In this document: positions 35,185-44,559 of the stretch, piece after piece | Layout of the letters: every line of letters begins with the position of its first letter | How positions within the stretch are numbered: the stretch's first letter is position 1 | Assembly (NCBI GenBank): GCA_964557005.1 | Contig: CAZKYI010000002.1 | Location: forward strand, 442,223-506,222 | DNA: 64,000 bases | Reading direction: 5' to 3' | DNA from: JBECKS01 sp964557005 | GTDB lineage: Bacteria; Pseudomonadota; Gammaproteobacteria; Pseudomonadales; JBECKS01 | The notes under the pieces: model-generated | The model's input: only the letters and a program-made list of their open reading frames with translations | What the model was told of the DNA's origin: nothing | Database searches by the model: none | Program-made: the position numbers and the translations under genes

Positions 35185-36455
35185 TAGTATGTGACCTCGT
35201 TGTTAGACGTGCTGGTGGGTGAAATTTTAAAAATTGCACCACGAGCAAAATCAGCGACATAGATTTCACCTGCGCCATCGCGTGCAAAAGTGGAAATGAG
35301 CAAGGGCCATTGGCCGAGCTGATAAATGGGGGTATAACTTCTGGCGTGCTCTTCGGTATTGAGGCTGCCCGGATTTTCCTGCTCAGGCAAATCCGCTGCC
35401 CACAGTTGCCCACTCACAAAATCACCATAAATATATTTGCCGCTTAATTGCGGAATGCGTTTACCGAGATACACATAGCCACCGGTAATCGAGCGCCCTA
35501 AATCATGGCCATACTCAATAAAGGGAAAAACAGTATTTTCATGCGCGCAATCCTGTTTGAAACAGTGCGTGCCTTCTACCTGATTCCAGCCATGATTTCT
35601 GCCTGCCAATATAAAAGTCACTTCTTCCCATTTGTCCTGCCCCACATCGGCTGCAATTAACCTGCCTTGCGGATCAAAGCTGAGTTTCCACGGATTTCTC
35701 AAACCCCAGGCGTAGATTTCAGCGGGAATACTTTCGTCTCCCACGAAGGGATTGTCTGCGGGAATCGAATACGCCAATTCATTGTTAAAGGCTTCAGGAT
35801 TGATGCGCAGCACCTTGCCCAGATAACTTTGAAGATTCTGCGCATAATTTTGTGGATCGCCGCCGCTGCCACCATCTCCCCAGGGGATATACAGCAAGCC
35901 CTGCGCATCGAATATGAGGTGTCCGGCATTGTGGTTGCGATAAGGCTGCTCCAGTTCAAACACCACCTTGTTTTCGTACCACAGCGCATCACTGCCTTCC
36001 CAGCTCACACACCATTCGGCAACACGGCTGGTGTCCTTGTTGTGTTTGCTGAGCACGTAATTGAGATAAATACAGGGGATTCTGGGGAAATCGGGGTGAA
36101 TCGCCACGCCCAGCAAGCCCTGTTCCGAGGCAGTCAGAACAGGAATGGTAGCGAGCTGCTGTCGGCTACCCTGTTCCAGATTCACCTCAATCAGTTCTCC
36201 ACTTTTTTGCAGTACCAGCAGTTTGTGCTCGCTGTCGGGGAAAAACTGCATGTCGGTAATCTGGCTGAAACCCTGTGCAACCTGTTGCAACTGGATTGAA
36301 ATTTTTGAGCCAGATGCTTGCCCCTGAAAACTGGATTGCTCAGGCATGCTCAGCCAAAGCAGGGGATTGATGCCGATGGATTTCAATCCATAAGTGATAC
36401 CCACCAATAAAATGACCAGTAGCGTCAAACTCAACAAGAGGATTTTTTTGAACAT
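35184..36455 (-). CDS. PQQ-dependent sugar dehydrogenase-like protein (GSDH family)
   Basis: About 423 residues. One N-terminal membrane segment (about 4-26) is followed by a six-bladed propeller of the glucose/sorbosone dehydrogenase family. The blocks GLLGVAIHPDF, NHNAGHLIFDAQGLLYIPWGDGG, YAWGLRNPWKLSFDPQGRLIAADVGQDKWEEV and SITGGYVYLG are characteristic; His in NHNAGH is the expected catalytic base. Many members lack proof of PQQ use. The ATG at 36455 gives a start MFKKILLL; an ATG at 36467 adds four residues. It heads the long minus-strand series and is coupled to the phosphoesterase. Confidence 0.88.
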   Translation of the reverse strand: MFKKILLLSLTLLVILLVGITYGLKSIGINPLLWLSMPEQSSFQGQASGSKISIQLQQVAQGFSQITDMQFFPDSEHKLLVLQKSGELIEVNLEQGSRQQLATIPVLTASEQGLLGVAIHPDFPRIPCIYLNYVLSKHNKDTSRVAEWCVSWEGSDALWYENKVVFELEQPYRNHNAGHLIFDAQGLLYIPWGDGGSGGDPQNYAQNLQSYLGKVLRINPEAFNNELAYSIPADNPFVGDESIPAEIYAWGLRNPWKLSFDPQGRLIAADVGQDKWEEVTFILAGRNHGWNQVEGTHCFKQDCAHENTVFPFIEYGHDLGRSITGGYVYLGKRIPQLSGKYIYGDFVSGQLWAADLPEQENPGSLNTEEHARSYTPIYQLGQWPLLISTFARDGAGEIYVADFARGAIFKISPTSTSNNEVTY

Positions 36456-36609
36456 GTCATGCAACAAGCGTATGCGAAAGCGCTCAGATTACATTAAAAC
36501 GTAAAAATATAAAGACTTGCCTCTACAGCAGTCAGGGGGTAAGTTACTGACATATAAGTAAAAACATAATAATCATTAAAAAAACGCAACCAGAAAATTT
36601 TGTTCAATT

Positions 36610-39405
36610 ATGGAAATCAAAAGGATTGGGAACACGGGTTTTTTGTTACTTGCTTCATTATTGAGCGGCTTGTTATTTGCCAATGCCATGGAAATTTTAC
36701 CCTATCGTGATTTGGTCAAAATTGTCGATGGTGGTGTCAATATCAGTTCGCGTGTGGATTATCTGCATGACCAGCAAGGCAACCTGAATTTTGACAAGGT
36801 GCGCAGGCTGAATGAAGAAAGCTGGAGTCAGAATAAAAGAGACATACTCGATCTGGGTTTCAGCAAGAAACCTGTCTGGCTAAGAATGTATTTGCCTTTT
36901 GGTGAAATCAGCACCGACCGCTGGTATCTGCGTATTAACAATTCGCTTATTCACGATGTTGAAGTGTATTTTGTCGAGCATGGTTCGCTCACGCGCAAAC
37001 AACTTGTCAAAAATGTTGATCAGTTTTCTGATAAACCCTACCAGCATCCCGATTGGGTATTACCCTTCAGCGTGCAGCCTAATCAGGATATTGAAATATT
37101 TGTCCGCCTTGAACACAAAATTCATTTTCTGTTTTCTGTTTATGTCGATAACGATACCAGTATCAGCGCCAGCAGCCAGATAAAAAATTTCCTTTACGGT
37201 GCTTTTGTCGGTTTGATTGCAGCACTCGCCATCTACAATTTTTTTGTATTTGTGACAACGAGGGATTTGGCCTACTTATTCTATACTGCCTATATCACCT
37301 CGACAGGCTGTTACTTTGTTGCACAAAGCGGCTTCGGGTTTCAGTATTTCTGGCCAGAGTATAAAGCGCTGGGGGATTTTCTGGTCATTGCAGCCATTGC
37401 TTCGGTGAGTGTGTTTGCCAGTTTGTTTATCGTGGAATTTCTGGCGCTGCAAAAAATCAGTCAGTGGCTGGTCTGGTATTTTTATGCGATTGCTGCAAGC
37501 GCAGCACTGTTCTTGCTGCCACTCTTTTCGGGTAACAACGAACTGCCATCGAACTTGCTTGCAGTCAATATGACGATTGCGTGTGTGAGTTACATTGTGG
37601 TGGGTATTTATTGCTGGAATCGCAAGGTTCGCTATGCAATGTATTATGTGATTGCATGGATTATCTTCACAATTACCGTGGTGCTGGCGGCGCTCGCTTT
37701 TCTGGGTTTGATGCCTTACGACTACTCTTATATTTACGCGGCACAAGTTGGCAGTGTCATTGAGGCGGTGTTGATTTCCTTTGCCTTGGGTGTGCGCATC
37801 AGGTTTCTACGCGAACAAGCGGTGCAGGCACAAGCGGACAATAAAGCCAAGAGCAAATTCATTGCAAAAATGAGTCATGAAATTCGCACGCCCATGACAG
37901 GCATTCTGGGTATGTCGGAATTGTTGGCTGAGCGTTTACAGGACCCAACCAACAAACACTATAACAACGTCATCTATCAGAGTGGTCAGGCTTTATTGAC
38001 CATCATTAACGATATTCTCGACTATTCCAAAATAGAAGCAGGCAATATGGAAATCAAATCCGCTGCGTTTGATCTGGAAGCGCTGCTGCTGGAAACCATT
38101 GATTTGTACAAGGCGAGGGCGATAGAAAAATCATTGGAATTGATTGCGGATATTGATCCCAATGTACCTCCATTGGTTCAGGGCGATGCGCAACGTGTCA
38201 AACAGGTTCTGGGCAACCTGTTAAACAATGCCTTGAAGTTTACACCTGAGGGGCAAATCATTGTCAAGGTACTGGTGCTCGATCTGGAAAGTGGCCTGAT
38301 AAAAATCAGCGTGATTGATTCGGGTGAAGGCATAGAAGAAAGTTATCAACAAACCTTGTTCGATGCGTTTTCCCAGGCAGAGCCTTCACGCAGTTCAACC
38401 ATTGCGCGCGAAAGTGGTGGCGTGGGTTTGGGGCTGACCATCTGCAAACAGCTGGTTGATATGATGGGCGGCTCAATGGGTTTCAGCAGCCGTAAAGGGC
38501 TGGGTTCAACTTTCTGGTTCAAGTTGAGTCTCCCGCCTTATGAAGGAAAATTTGTACACAAACGCGAATTCAGACAAAAAGAATTGCAAGGTGTACGCAT
38601 TCTGATTGTTGATGACAATTTCACCTTCTGCGAGTTGTTAAAGGTTCAGGTGGGGCGCTGGGGTATGGAAGCCTATGTGGCACATAATGGCGAGCAAGCG
38701 CTGAACATGCTGTTGCAAAGCGAAAAGGCAAAGGTCAGTTTCGATCTGGTATCGATTGATTTGTACATGCCAGTGATGGACGGGCTTGAACTGGGCAAAC
38801 ACATGAATGAGTACGAAAGTTTAAGCAACATTCCCAGAGTGCTGCTGACATCGATTGCCAATTTACCTACTCGTAAACAGTTGAATGATGCGGGTATTTC
38901 ACTGGCGGTTGAGAAACCTTGCGCTGCCAAAGACTTGTACGAAGCTTTTGTGAATACCATTCAGATGGACAGGCAAGGTATGCTGGGTGGTGAAGAACAC
39001 AAAGGAAGTAGCGCCGCGCAGAGTGAAAAGTTGCGTATCTTGCTGGTGGAAGATGATGAAGTGAATCAAATGGTGGTGAGAGGCATCTTGCAGAAATTGG
39101 GTCACAGTGTGGAGATGCTTGTGAATGGAAAAGAAGCTTTGGATAAAGTGCAGGCAGATGACAGAAGTTTTGATTTGATTCTGATGGATTGTGAAATGCC
39201 AGTAATGGACGGTTATGAAGCGACACGCAGAATTCGACAATGGGAGCGGCAGAATCAGATGTTGCCAGTGGTGATTATTGCGCTCACAGCACACTTGCTT
39301 GATGACCAAAGGGATATTTGTTTGAACGCCGGTATGGATAACTGCATTGGCAAACCTGTTGATGCGAAAAAACTCAATGAGCTGATTCACAGCTATATGT
39401 TTTAA
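36610..39405 (+). CDS. Hybrid sensor histidine kinase, 7TMR-DISM type, with two receiver domains
   Basis: 931 residues. A signal peptide precedes a periplasmic 7TMR-DISMED2 ligand domain (about 40-175), seven membrane segments (about 185-395), HisKA with the phospho-accepting His423 in MSHEIRTPM, an HATPase domain (NLLNNALKFTPEG, DSGEGI, GVGLGLTI), and two receiver domains with Asp717 (IDLYMP) and Asp860 (MDCEMP), both intact. It resembles the RetS/LadS group in layout but has a complete kinase core. The ligand is unknown, and 7TMR-DISM domains often bind carbohydrates. No DNA-binding partner is adjacent. The FMN-binding and PepSY genes follow within 16 bases and may share its transcript. Confidence 0.93.
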   Translation: MEIKRIGNTGFLLLASLLSGLLFANAMEILPYRDLVKIVDGGVNISSRVDYLHDQQGNLNFDKVRRLNEESWSQNKRDILDLGFSKKPVWLRMYLPFGEISTDRWYLRINNSLIHDVEVYFVEHGSLTRKQLVKNVDQFSDKPYQHPDWVLPFSVQPNQDIEIFVRLEHKIHFLFSVYVDNDTSISASSQIKNFLYGAFVGLIAALAIYNFFVFVTTRDLAYLFYTAYITSTGCYFVAQSGFGFQYFWPEYKALGDFLVIAAIASVSVFASLFIVEFLALQKISQWLVWYFYAIAASAALFLLPLFSGNNELPSNLLAVNMTIACVSYIVVGIYCWNRKVRYAMYYVIAWIIFTITVVLAALAFLGLMPYDYSYIYAAQVGSVIEAVLISFALGVRIRFLREQAVQAQADNKAKSKFIAKMSHEIRTPMTGILGMSELLAERLQDPTNKHYNNVIYQSGQALLTIINDILDYSKIEAGNMEIKSAAFDLEALLLETIDLYKARAIEKSLELIADIDPNVPPLVQGDAQRVKQVLGNLLNNALKFTPEGQIIVKVLVLDLESGLIKISVIDSGEGIEESYQQTLFDAFSQAEPSRSSTIARESGGVGLGLTICKQLVDMMGGSMGFSSRKGLGSTFWFKLSLPPYEGKFVHKREFRQKELQGVRILIVDDNFTFCELLKVQVGRWGMEAYVAHNGEQALNMLLQSEKAKVSFDLVSIDLYMPVMDGLELGKHMNEYESLSNIPRVLLTSIANLPTRKQLNDAGISLAVEKPCAAKDLYEAFVNTIQMDRQGMLGGEEHKGSSAAQSEKLRILLVEDDEVNQMVVRGILQKLGHSVEMLVNGKEALDKVQADDRSFDLILMDCEMPVMDGYEATRRIRQWERQNQMLPVVIIALTAHLLDDQRDICLNAGMDNCIGKPVDAKKLNELIHSYMF

Positions 39406-39420
39406 TTCGGGAATCCTGTC

Positions 39421-39960
39421 TTGTTAAATTCCAGAAATTTTCTTGTATTATTTTTACTGCTGGGGAGTTTGAATATCAATGTATGGGCAGGTGTAGATGA
39501 ACAGATTTATCTGTCACAACAGGATTTTTTAAGCCAGAACCTTGGTGCAGATTTTGAAAGCAAGGTTATCTGGTTTGATGAAGCGTTAAGAGCGCAGTTG
39601 ACTACGCAGTTGAAATATCTACCGTCCAGCCCAAGGCTGCGTTACTGGCAAGCAGAAAACAAGCGCGCATGGATTGTTGAAGAAATAGGGCGAGACAAAC
39701 CGATTACCCTGGGTTTTATTGTGCAGAACAACACCATCACAAAGTTTGAGGTTCTGGTGTTCCGTGAGAGTCGTGGTTATGAAATCCGTTATCCTGCTTT
39801 TGCACAGCAGCTCAATCACATGGGGCTGGAAATGGCGGGTGAGCAGCTCAAACTCAATCAGCCTGTTGATAACATCACTGGTGCAACACTGTCGGTCAAT
39901 GCAGTTAAAAAAATGGCGCGTTTCGTACTGTATCTCGACGCGCATTTATCAGGTGCATAA
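39421..39960 (+). CDS. FMN-binding domain periplasmic protein
   Basis: 179-residue precursor with a signal peptide (cut near VWA, residue 23). The C-terminal FMN_bind domain ends in DNITGATLSVNAVKK; the Thr in the TGAT motif is where FMN is covalently attached in NqrC/RnfG relatives. The start is a TTG at 39421, since no ATG precedes the signal sequence; GGGA lies about 10 bases upstream. It lies between the hybrid kinase and the PepSY membrane gene. It is probably an electron carrier on the outer face of the inner membrane. Confidence 0.82.
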   Translation: MLNSRNFLVLFLLLGSLNINVWAGVDEQIYLSQQDFLSQNLGADFESKVIWFDEALRAQLTTQLKYLPSSPRLRYWQAENKRAWIVEEIGRDKPITLGFIVQNNTITKFEVLVFRESRGYEIRYPAFAQQLNHMGLEMAGEQLKLNQPVDNITGATLSVNAVKKMARFVLYLDAHLSGA

Positions 39961-39966
39961 ATCCTC

Positions 39967-40722
39967 ATGTCATCTTCGCCACAACAATCTTTTCGTTTGA
40001 TGCTGTTTTTACGCACCTGGCACAGGCGTTTGGGCGTGTTTGTTTTTTTGATGGTGGTATGGCTTGCGCTGACTGGCATTTTAATCAATCACAGTGATGA
40101 ACTGGGTTTTAATAAACATTTACTTAAAAACGACTGGTTAAAAGCGATGTATGGTTTGAATCCAGTGCCTGAAAAACACAGCGCGTACAGTAACGGACAA
40201 CATTATTTTCATTGCTACGACAATCAGTTTTATGTCGATGCACACCCTTATGCAGAATGCAGTGGGGCGCTTCAACATTTTCTGAAAGCGCAGGATTATG
40301 TTGTGCTTGCCAATGAGCGTGAAATTTTTTTACTGGATACCACAAGCCGCTTTCTTGAACTTGTCAGGCTCGATGACTTTGTTCTGCCTCTTGATACCGT
40401 GTATATGCTCGAAGCTAATCACATGGTGCTGGTGGCACACAATCAACAGGCTTATTTGATGAATCTTGACAGTTTGTCTGTGGAAAGGTTTTTTCCTGTT
40501 TTTGATGTATCTGGAATAGAAGCAGCGGTGAAAACAGAATTGCCACAGGCATTACACGCAGAACTGGTGTTTCCTGGCATCAATATGGAACGTGTCCTGC
40601 TCGATTTGCACAGTGGTCGCCTGTTTGGAAAAGCAGGTGTGTGGGTGGTGGATTTTTTTGCGCTACTGTTTGTGGTGTTGTCTTTGGGTGGCTTGTGTAT
40701 TTTTTTCTACCCAAAGCGCTAG
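39967..40722 (+). CDS. PepSY-associated membrane protein
   Basis: 251 residues with two membrane segments, near residues 20-42 and at the C terminus (about 225-247), enclosing a periplasmic part. The start FLRTWHRRLGVFVFLMVVWLALTG, with His in the first helix, is typical of PepSY_TM proteins linked to iron reduction. It is six bases downstream of the FMN-binding protein gene, so the pair may form a small transmembrane electron path. The substrate is unknown; ferric-siderophore reduction is one possibility. It is convergent with the TolC-like gene. Confidence 0.78.
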   Translation: MSSSPQQSFRLMLFLRTWHRRLGVFVFLMVVWLALTGILINHSDELGFNKHLLKNDWLKAMYGLNPVPEKHSAYSNGQHYFHCYDNQFYVDAHPYAECSGALQHFLKAQDYVVLANEREIFLLDTTSRFLELVRLDDFVLPLDTVYMLEANHMVLVAHNQQAYLMNLDSLSVERFFPVFDVSGIEAAVKTELPQALHAELVFPGINMERVLLDLHSGRLFGKAGVWVVDFFALLFVVLSLGGLCIFFYPKR

Positions 40723-40736
40723 TATAAAAAAGTCGA

Positions 40737-42110
40737 TCAGGGAATGCTTTCAAAACCCATGAGTTCAGGATCATTCACCAGCCATTGATTCAACTCTTTC
40801 AAATCCTGTTCGCTCAGTTCGCCGACAAATAATTTTAGTTGCAAATTGTGCAGCACATAATCAATGCGTGCATGAGCATATTCTCTTTGTGCAGAAAAAA
40901 AGTTGCGCTGTGCGTTGAGCACATCAATCATGTCGCGTGAACCAATTTCATATTGCGCACGCACCGCCCTGAGTGCGCGTTCTGAAGAAGCCAGCGCTTT
41001 TTTGCGTGCGTCTACACTGAGCACATCGGTGTAGATGGAACGAAAACGATTGGTGACGTAGTACATAAACTTTTGTTCTTCTGCCAACGCATCATCGGTA
41101 CTTTGCATGAATTGCGCTCGCTGCTGTTTGTTGGTGTAGTAATCGCCGAGACCGACGAACAGAGGCCATTGAACACGAATGCCCACAGATTCCTGTTCAC
41201 CGCTCACTACAAAGTTACCGCCTTCCTGATCCTGATGTGCAATGGAAGCAAACAGCTCAACCGTCGGGTAAACACCTGAGGTGTTACGGCGCATGTTTTG
41301 TTTGGCAATTTCTACACTTTTATGCAGCGCCTTGACGTTGGGGCTGTTGAGTTTGGCTTTATCTGTCCAGACTTTTTCATTAAAAGGTTTGAGGTGTTCT
41401 ATGGGGTAGTCTTGCGACAGATTCAGAATGGTGGGATTGGCAATTCCCGTGCGGGTAATCAAATCTTCATAGGCAACCTTGAGATAACCCAGTTCGGTAA
41501 TTTGTCGCACTGTTGCCAAATCAAATGAAGCTTGAGTTTCGATGACTTCGGTTTGGTCACTCACGCCTGCTTCAGCCTTGGCGCTGATTTCCCTGAGTTG
41601 TGTTTCCAGTGCTTTCTGCTCGCCTTGTGCGAGGTTGTAATTCACCTGTGTGCGAATCACCTCGAAATAGAGCACGGCGGTATCATAGATATTGCTTTGC
41701 AATGCACTCTCATATTCCAGTTCTGCCAGCTCAAAGTGTGCCCTGTTTTGTCTATAGATGTGCCATTTTTCCTTATTAAACAAGGGTTGCACCACTTGCA
41801 GTTGATAGCCTGTGGAATCGTATTCATCTTCAGACACACACATCGGGTTGCTGGCAGGGCAGTCTGCCTGATCCTTCACTTCTTTATGTTCACCACTGAA
41901 CACCACATTGGGCAGCATGTACGCGCGACCAATGCCCTTGCTTTGTTTGCCTGCTTCCCAGGCATGTTGTTTTGAGCGCCAGTTGGGGTCATTTTGCTGA
42001 ATGGCCTGATAGATTTGCAGCAAATCTTCGGCGTGGGCGACAGGGCTGCCAATCAGCAAGACTGCAAGGATGATGAAAAGGAAGGCAGATATTTGCATGG
42101 CGCGCAGCAT
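40737..42110 (-). CDS. TolC family outer-membrane channel protein
   Basis: 457-residue precursor with a signal peptide (cut near AHA). Two OEP repeats of long helices with short barrel strands are seen, with blocks YQLQVVQPLFNKEKW and RVQWPLFVGLGDYYTNK and the helix hairpin RAVRAQYEIGSRDMIDVLNAQRNFFSAQREY. It would form the outer-membrane duct of a type I secretion system or efflux pump. No pump genes lie beside it. It is divergent from thiC, as in Pseudomonas, so it is the housekeeping TolC-like copy. Confidence 0.92.
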   Translation of the reverse strand: MLRAMQISAFLFIILAVLLIGSPVAHAEDLLQIYQAIQQNDPNWRSKQHAWEAGKQSKGIGRAYMLPNVVFSGEHKEVKDQADCPASNPMCVSEDEYDSTGYQLQVVQPLFNKEKWHIYRQNRAHFELAELEYESALQSNIYDTAVLYFEVIRTQVNYNLAQGEQKALETQLREISAKAEAGVSDQTEVIETQASFDLATVRQITELGYLKVAYEDLITRTGIANPTILNLSQDYPIEHLKPFNEKVWTDKAKLNSPNVKALHKSVEIAKQNMRRNTSGVYPTVELFASIAHQDQEGGNFVVSGEQESVGIRVQWPLFVGLGDYYTNKQQRAQFMQSTDDALAEEQKFMYYVTNRFRSIYTDVLSVDARKKALASSERALRAVRAQYEIGSRDMIDVLNAQRNFFSAQREYAHARIDYVLHNLQLKLFVGELSEQDLKELNQWLVNDPELMGFESIP

Positions 42111-42184
42111 AACGGCTAATTCAGTTTTTCACTATGGGTATAGCTGATATGATTAAATTTTTATTGGCAGTTAAAGGCAAAGGC

Positions 42185-44068
42185 ATGGGTGTTCACAAAG
42201 ACAGAATCAGGGAACCTATTTTTACACGGTCAGCAGAACTCAGTGCTTCTGCCAGAGCGCCCTTTCCTGCATCACGAAAAATTTATGTGAAAGGTGGGCA
42301 AGGTGTGCAGGTGGCCATGCGCGAAATTTTACAAACCGAAACACGCACCGAGCGTGGTGTTGAAATCAATCCACCGATTCGTGTGTATGATACTTCGGGT
42401 GCCTATACCGACCCTGCGATTGAGATTGATATTTGCAAGGGCTTGCCTGCTGTAAGAGCAGACTGGATAGCCGCGCGTGGTGATACCGAGCGGCTGTCCG
42501 CTGTATCGTCTGTTTATGGGCAGAGCCGTTTACAAAATGAAGCACTTGCAAACATTCGTTTTCCGAATTTGAAAAATCCGCTGCGGGCTTTGGCAGGGCG
42601 TAATGTTTCGCAAATGTATTATGCCAAACGAGGCATCATTACTCCTGAAATGGAATATGTTGCGGTGCGTGAAAACATGAAGCGTGCCAATGTTGCCGCC
42701 TTGAATCAGCAACATGAAGGTCAAAGTTTTGGTGCAGCGATTCCCCTGGAAATTACCCCTGAGTTTGTGCGTGATGAAATTGCATGTGGACGCGCGGTAT
42801 TGCCTGCCAACATCAATCACCCTGAGCTTGAACCGCAAATTATCGGGCGCAATTTTCTGGTGAAAGTGAATGCCAATATCGGCAATTCGGCGGTGTCTTC
42901 TTCCATTGCAGAAGAAGTTGAAAAAATGACCTGGTCTACCCGTTGGGGTGCGGACACGGTGATGGATCTTTCCACTGGCAACAACATTCACGAAACACGC
43001 GAATGGATTATTCGCAATTCTCCTGTACCGATTGGTACCGTGCCTATCTATCAGGCTCTCGAAAAAGTGGGTGGCGTTGCCGAAGATTTAAGCTGGGAAA
43101 TTTTTCGCGACACACTCATCGAACAGGCTGAACAAGGTGTCGATTACTTTACCATTCACGCAGGTGTGCGTTTGGCTTATGTGCCGATGACTGCGAAGCG
43201 AGTCACAGGCATTGTTTCTCGTGGTGGTTCGATTATGGCCAAATGGTGTCTGGCACATCACAAGGAAAATTTTCTCTACACACACTTTGAAGATATTTGT
43301 GAAATTCTCAAACAATACGATGTGTCATTTTCACTCGGTGATGGTTTAAGACCCGGTTCGATTGCCGATGCCAATGACGAAGCACAATTTGCTGAACTGG
43401 AAACGCTTGGTGAGCTAACCAGAGTGGCATGGAAGCATGATGTGCAAACGTTTATTGAAGGGCCAGGTCATGTGCCCATGCACCTGATTAAGGAAAACAT
43501 GGACAAGCAATTACGCGAATGCGGCGAAGCGCCTTTTTATACCCTGGGGCCATTAACGACTGATATTGCACCTGGTTATGATCATATTACTTCCGGTATT
43601 GGCGCAGCGATGATTGGCTGGTATGGCACTGCGATGCTGTGTTATGTCACACCCAAAGAACATTTGGGTTTGCCCGACAAGGACGATGTAAAAACCGGTT
43701 TGATTACCTACAAGATTGCTGCCCATGCAGCGGATTTGGCAAAAGGCCATCCAGGTGCACAAATACGTGACAATGCACTGTCGAAGGCACGTTTTGAATT
43801 TCGTTGGGAAGATCAATTCAATCTGGGTTTGGATCCTGATACCGCCAGAGCCTACCATGATGAAACCATGCCAAAAGAAGCGCACAAAGTGGCGCACTTT
43901 TGTTCCATGTGCGGGCCAAAATTTTGTTCCATGAAAATTTCACAGGAAGTGCGAGACTACGCCGCAACGCAGGGGCAGCCAGTTAAATTTATCGATGCAG
44001 ATGAAGGCATGAAGCAGAAGTCGCAGGAATTTCGCGCATCAGGCAGTCAGATTTATCAGAAACAGTAA
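42185..44068 (+). CDS. thiC: Phosphomethylpyrimidine synthase ThiC
   Basis: Radical SAM enzyme converting aminoimidazole ribotide to the thiamine pyrimidine. The blocks NINHPESEP-like (NINHPELEPQIIGRNFLVKVNANIGNS), STGNNIHETREWI and the C-terminal cluster CSMCGPKFC are complete. The ATG at 42185 has AAAGG about 7 bases upstream and gives a usual N-terminal length; ATGs at 42134 and 42149 are also in frame and would add 17 or 12 residues. There is no room for a TPP riboswitch between it and the divergent TolC-like gene. The downstream yqiB starts 11 bases after its stop. Confidence 0.96.
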   Translation: MGVHKDRIREPIFTRSAELSASARAPFPASRKIYVKGGQGVQVAMREILQTETRTERGVEINPPIRVYDTSGAYTDPAIEIDICKGLPAVRADWIAARGDTERLSAVSSVYGQSRLQNEALANIRFPNLKNPLRALAGRNVSQMYYAKRGIITPEMEYVAVRENMKRANVAALNQQHEGQSFGAAIPLEITPEFVRDEIACGRAVLPANINHPELEPQIIGRNFLVKVNANIGNSAVSSSIAEEVEKMTWSTRWGADTVMDLSTGNNIHETREWIIRNSPVPIGTVPIYQALEKVGGVAEDLSWEIFRDTLIEQAEQGVDYFTIHAGVRLAYVPMTAKRVTGIVSRGGSIMAKWCLAHHKENFLYTHFEDICEILKQYDVSFSLGDGLRPGSIADANDEAQFAELETLGELTRVAWKHDVQTFIEGPGHVPMHLIKENMDKQLRECGEAPFYTLGPLTTDIAPGYDHITSGIGAAMIGWYGTAMLCYVTPKEHLGLPDKDDVKTGLITYKIAAHAADLAKGHPGAQIRDNALSKARFEFRWEDQFNLGLDPDTARAYHDETMPKEAHKVAHFCSMCGPKFCSMKISQEVRDYAATQGQPVKFIDADEGMKQKSQEFRASGSQIYQKQ

Positions 44069-44079
44069 AGGGTATATTT

Positions 44080-44535
44080 GTGGAAAAGACGCAAATCAGG
44101 GCAACTTTCAAACGTAAGTACGTGCCTGATATTTCAGCTTTTATGAGTTTGTGTGATGCAAACTACGCCAAGTTGATGCAGTTGTTACCCCACTTTGAAC
44201 ACAGCGATGAGCGCAGCTTTGGCTTGTCGCGTCAGCAACATGAATTGGGAAAAATTCATATTCACATCAGCGAGCGCTGTAAATACACCACTACCTTGTT
44301 CCTGCGTCAGCAAGCGGATACACCTTTTATGAGTTCGACCTGCATGGAAGTGCGTATTTACCATGATGCTGCGATGGCTGAGGTGTTAAGTTTTCAGGGC
44401 ATTGGCAAGTTGCAGGGAAATTACAGCTATCCCAATAAACAGATGCTGCAACAAGATGAAAAAGTGTTGTGCAATGAATTTCTGGCAGACTGGTTAAGTT
44501 ACTGCCTTAAATTTGGTTACAGCCTCGATATATAA
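44080..44535 (+). CDS. yqiB: DUF1249 family protein YqiB
   Basis: 151 residues of the DUF1249/YqiB family, recognised by YVPDISAFMSLCDANYAKLMQLLP, by the VRIYHDAAMAEVLSFQ block and by its place before cpdA and yqiA. The function is unknown. The start is the GTG at 44080 with AAGGG upstream. In E. coli and Pseudomonas a NUDIX gene (nudF type) sits beside it; none is found here. Confidence 0.88.
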   Translation: MEKTQIRATFKRKYVPDISAFMSLCDANYAKLMQLLPHFEHSDERSFGLSRQQHELGKIHIHISERCKYTTTLFLRQQADTPFMSSTCMEVRIYHDAAMAEVLSFQGIGKLQGNYSYPNKQMLQQDEKVLCNEFLADWLSYCLKFGYSLDI

Positions 44536-44559
44536 CGCCATTCCTGATTTGCCCTGCTT

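Noticed and set aside
36145..36327. Frames on the plus strand under the sugar dehydrogenase gene
   Set aside because: Shadows; the minus-strand gene has all family blocks.
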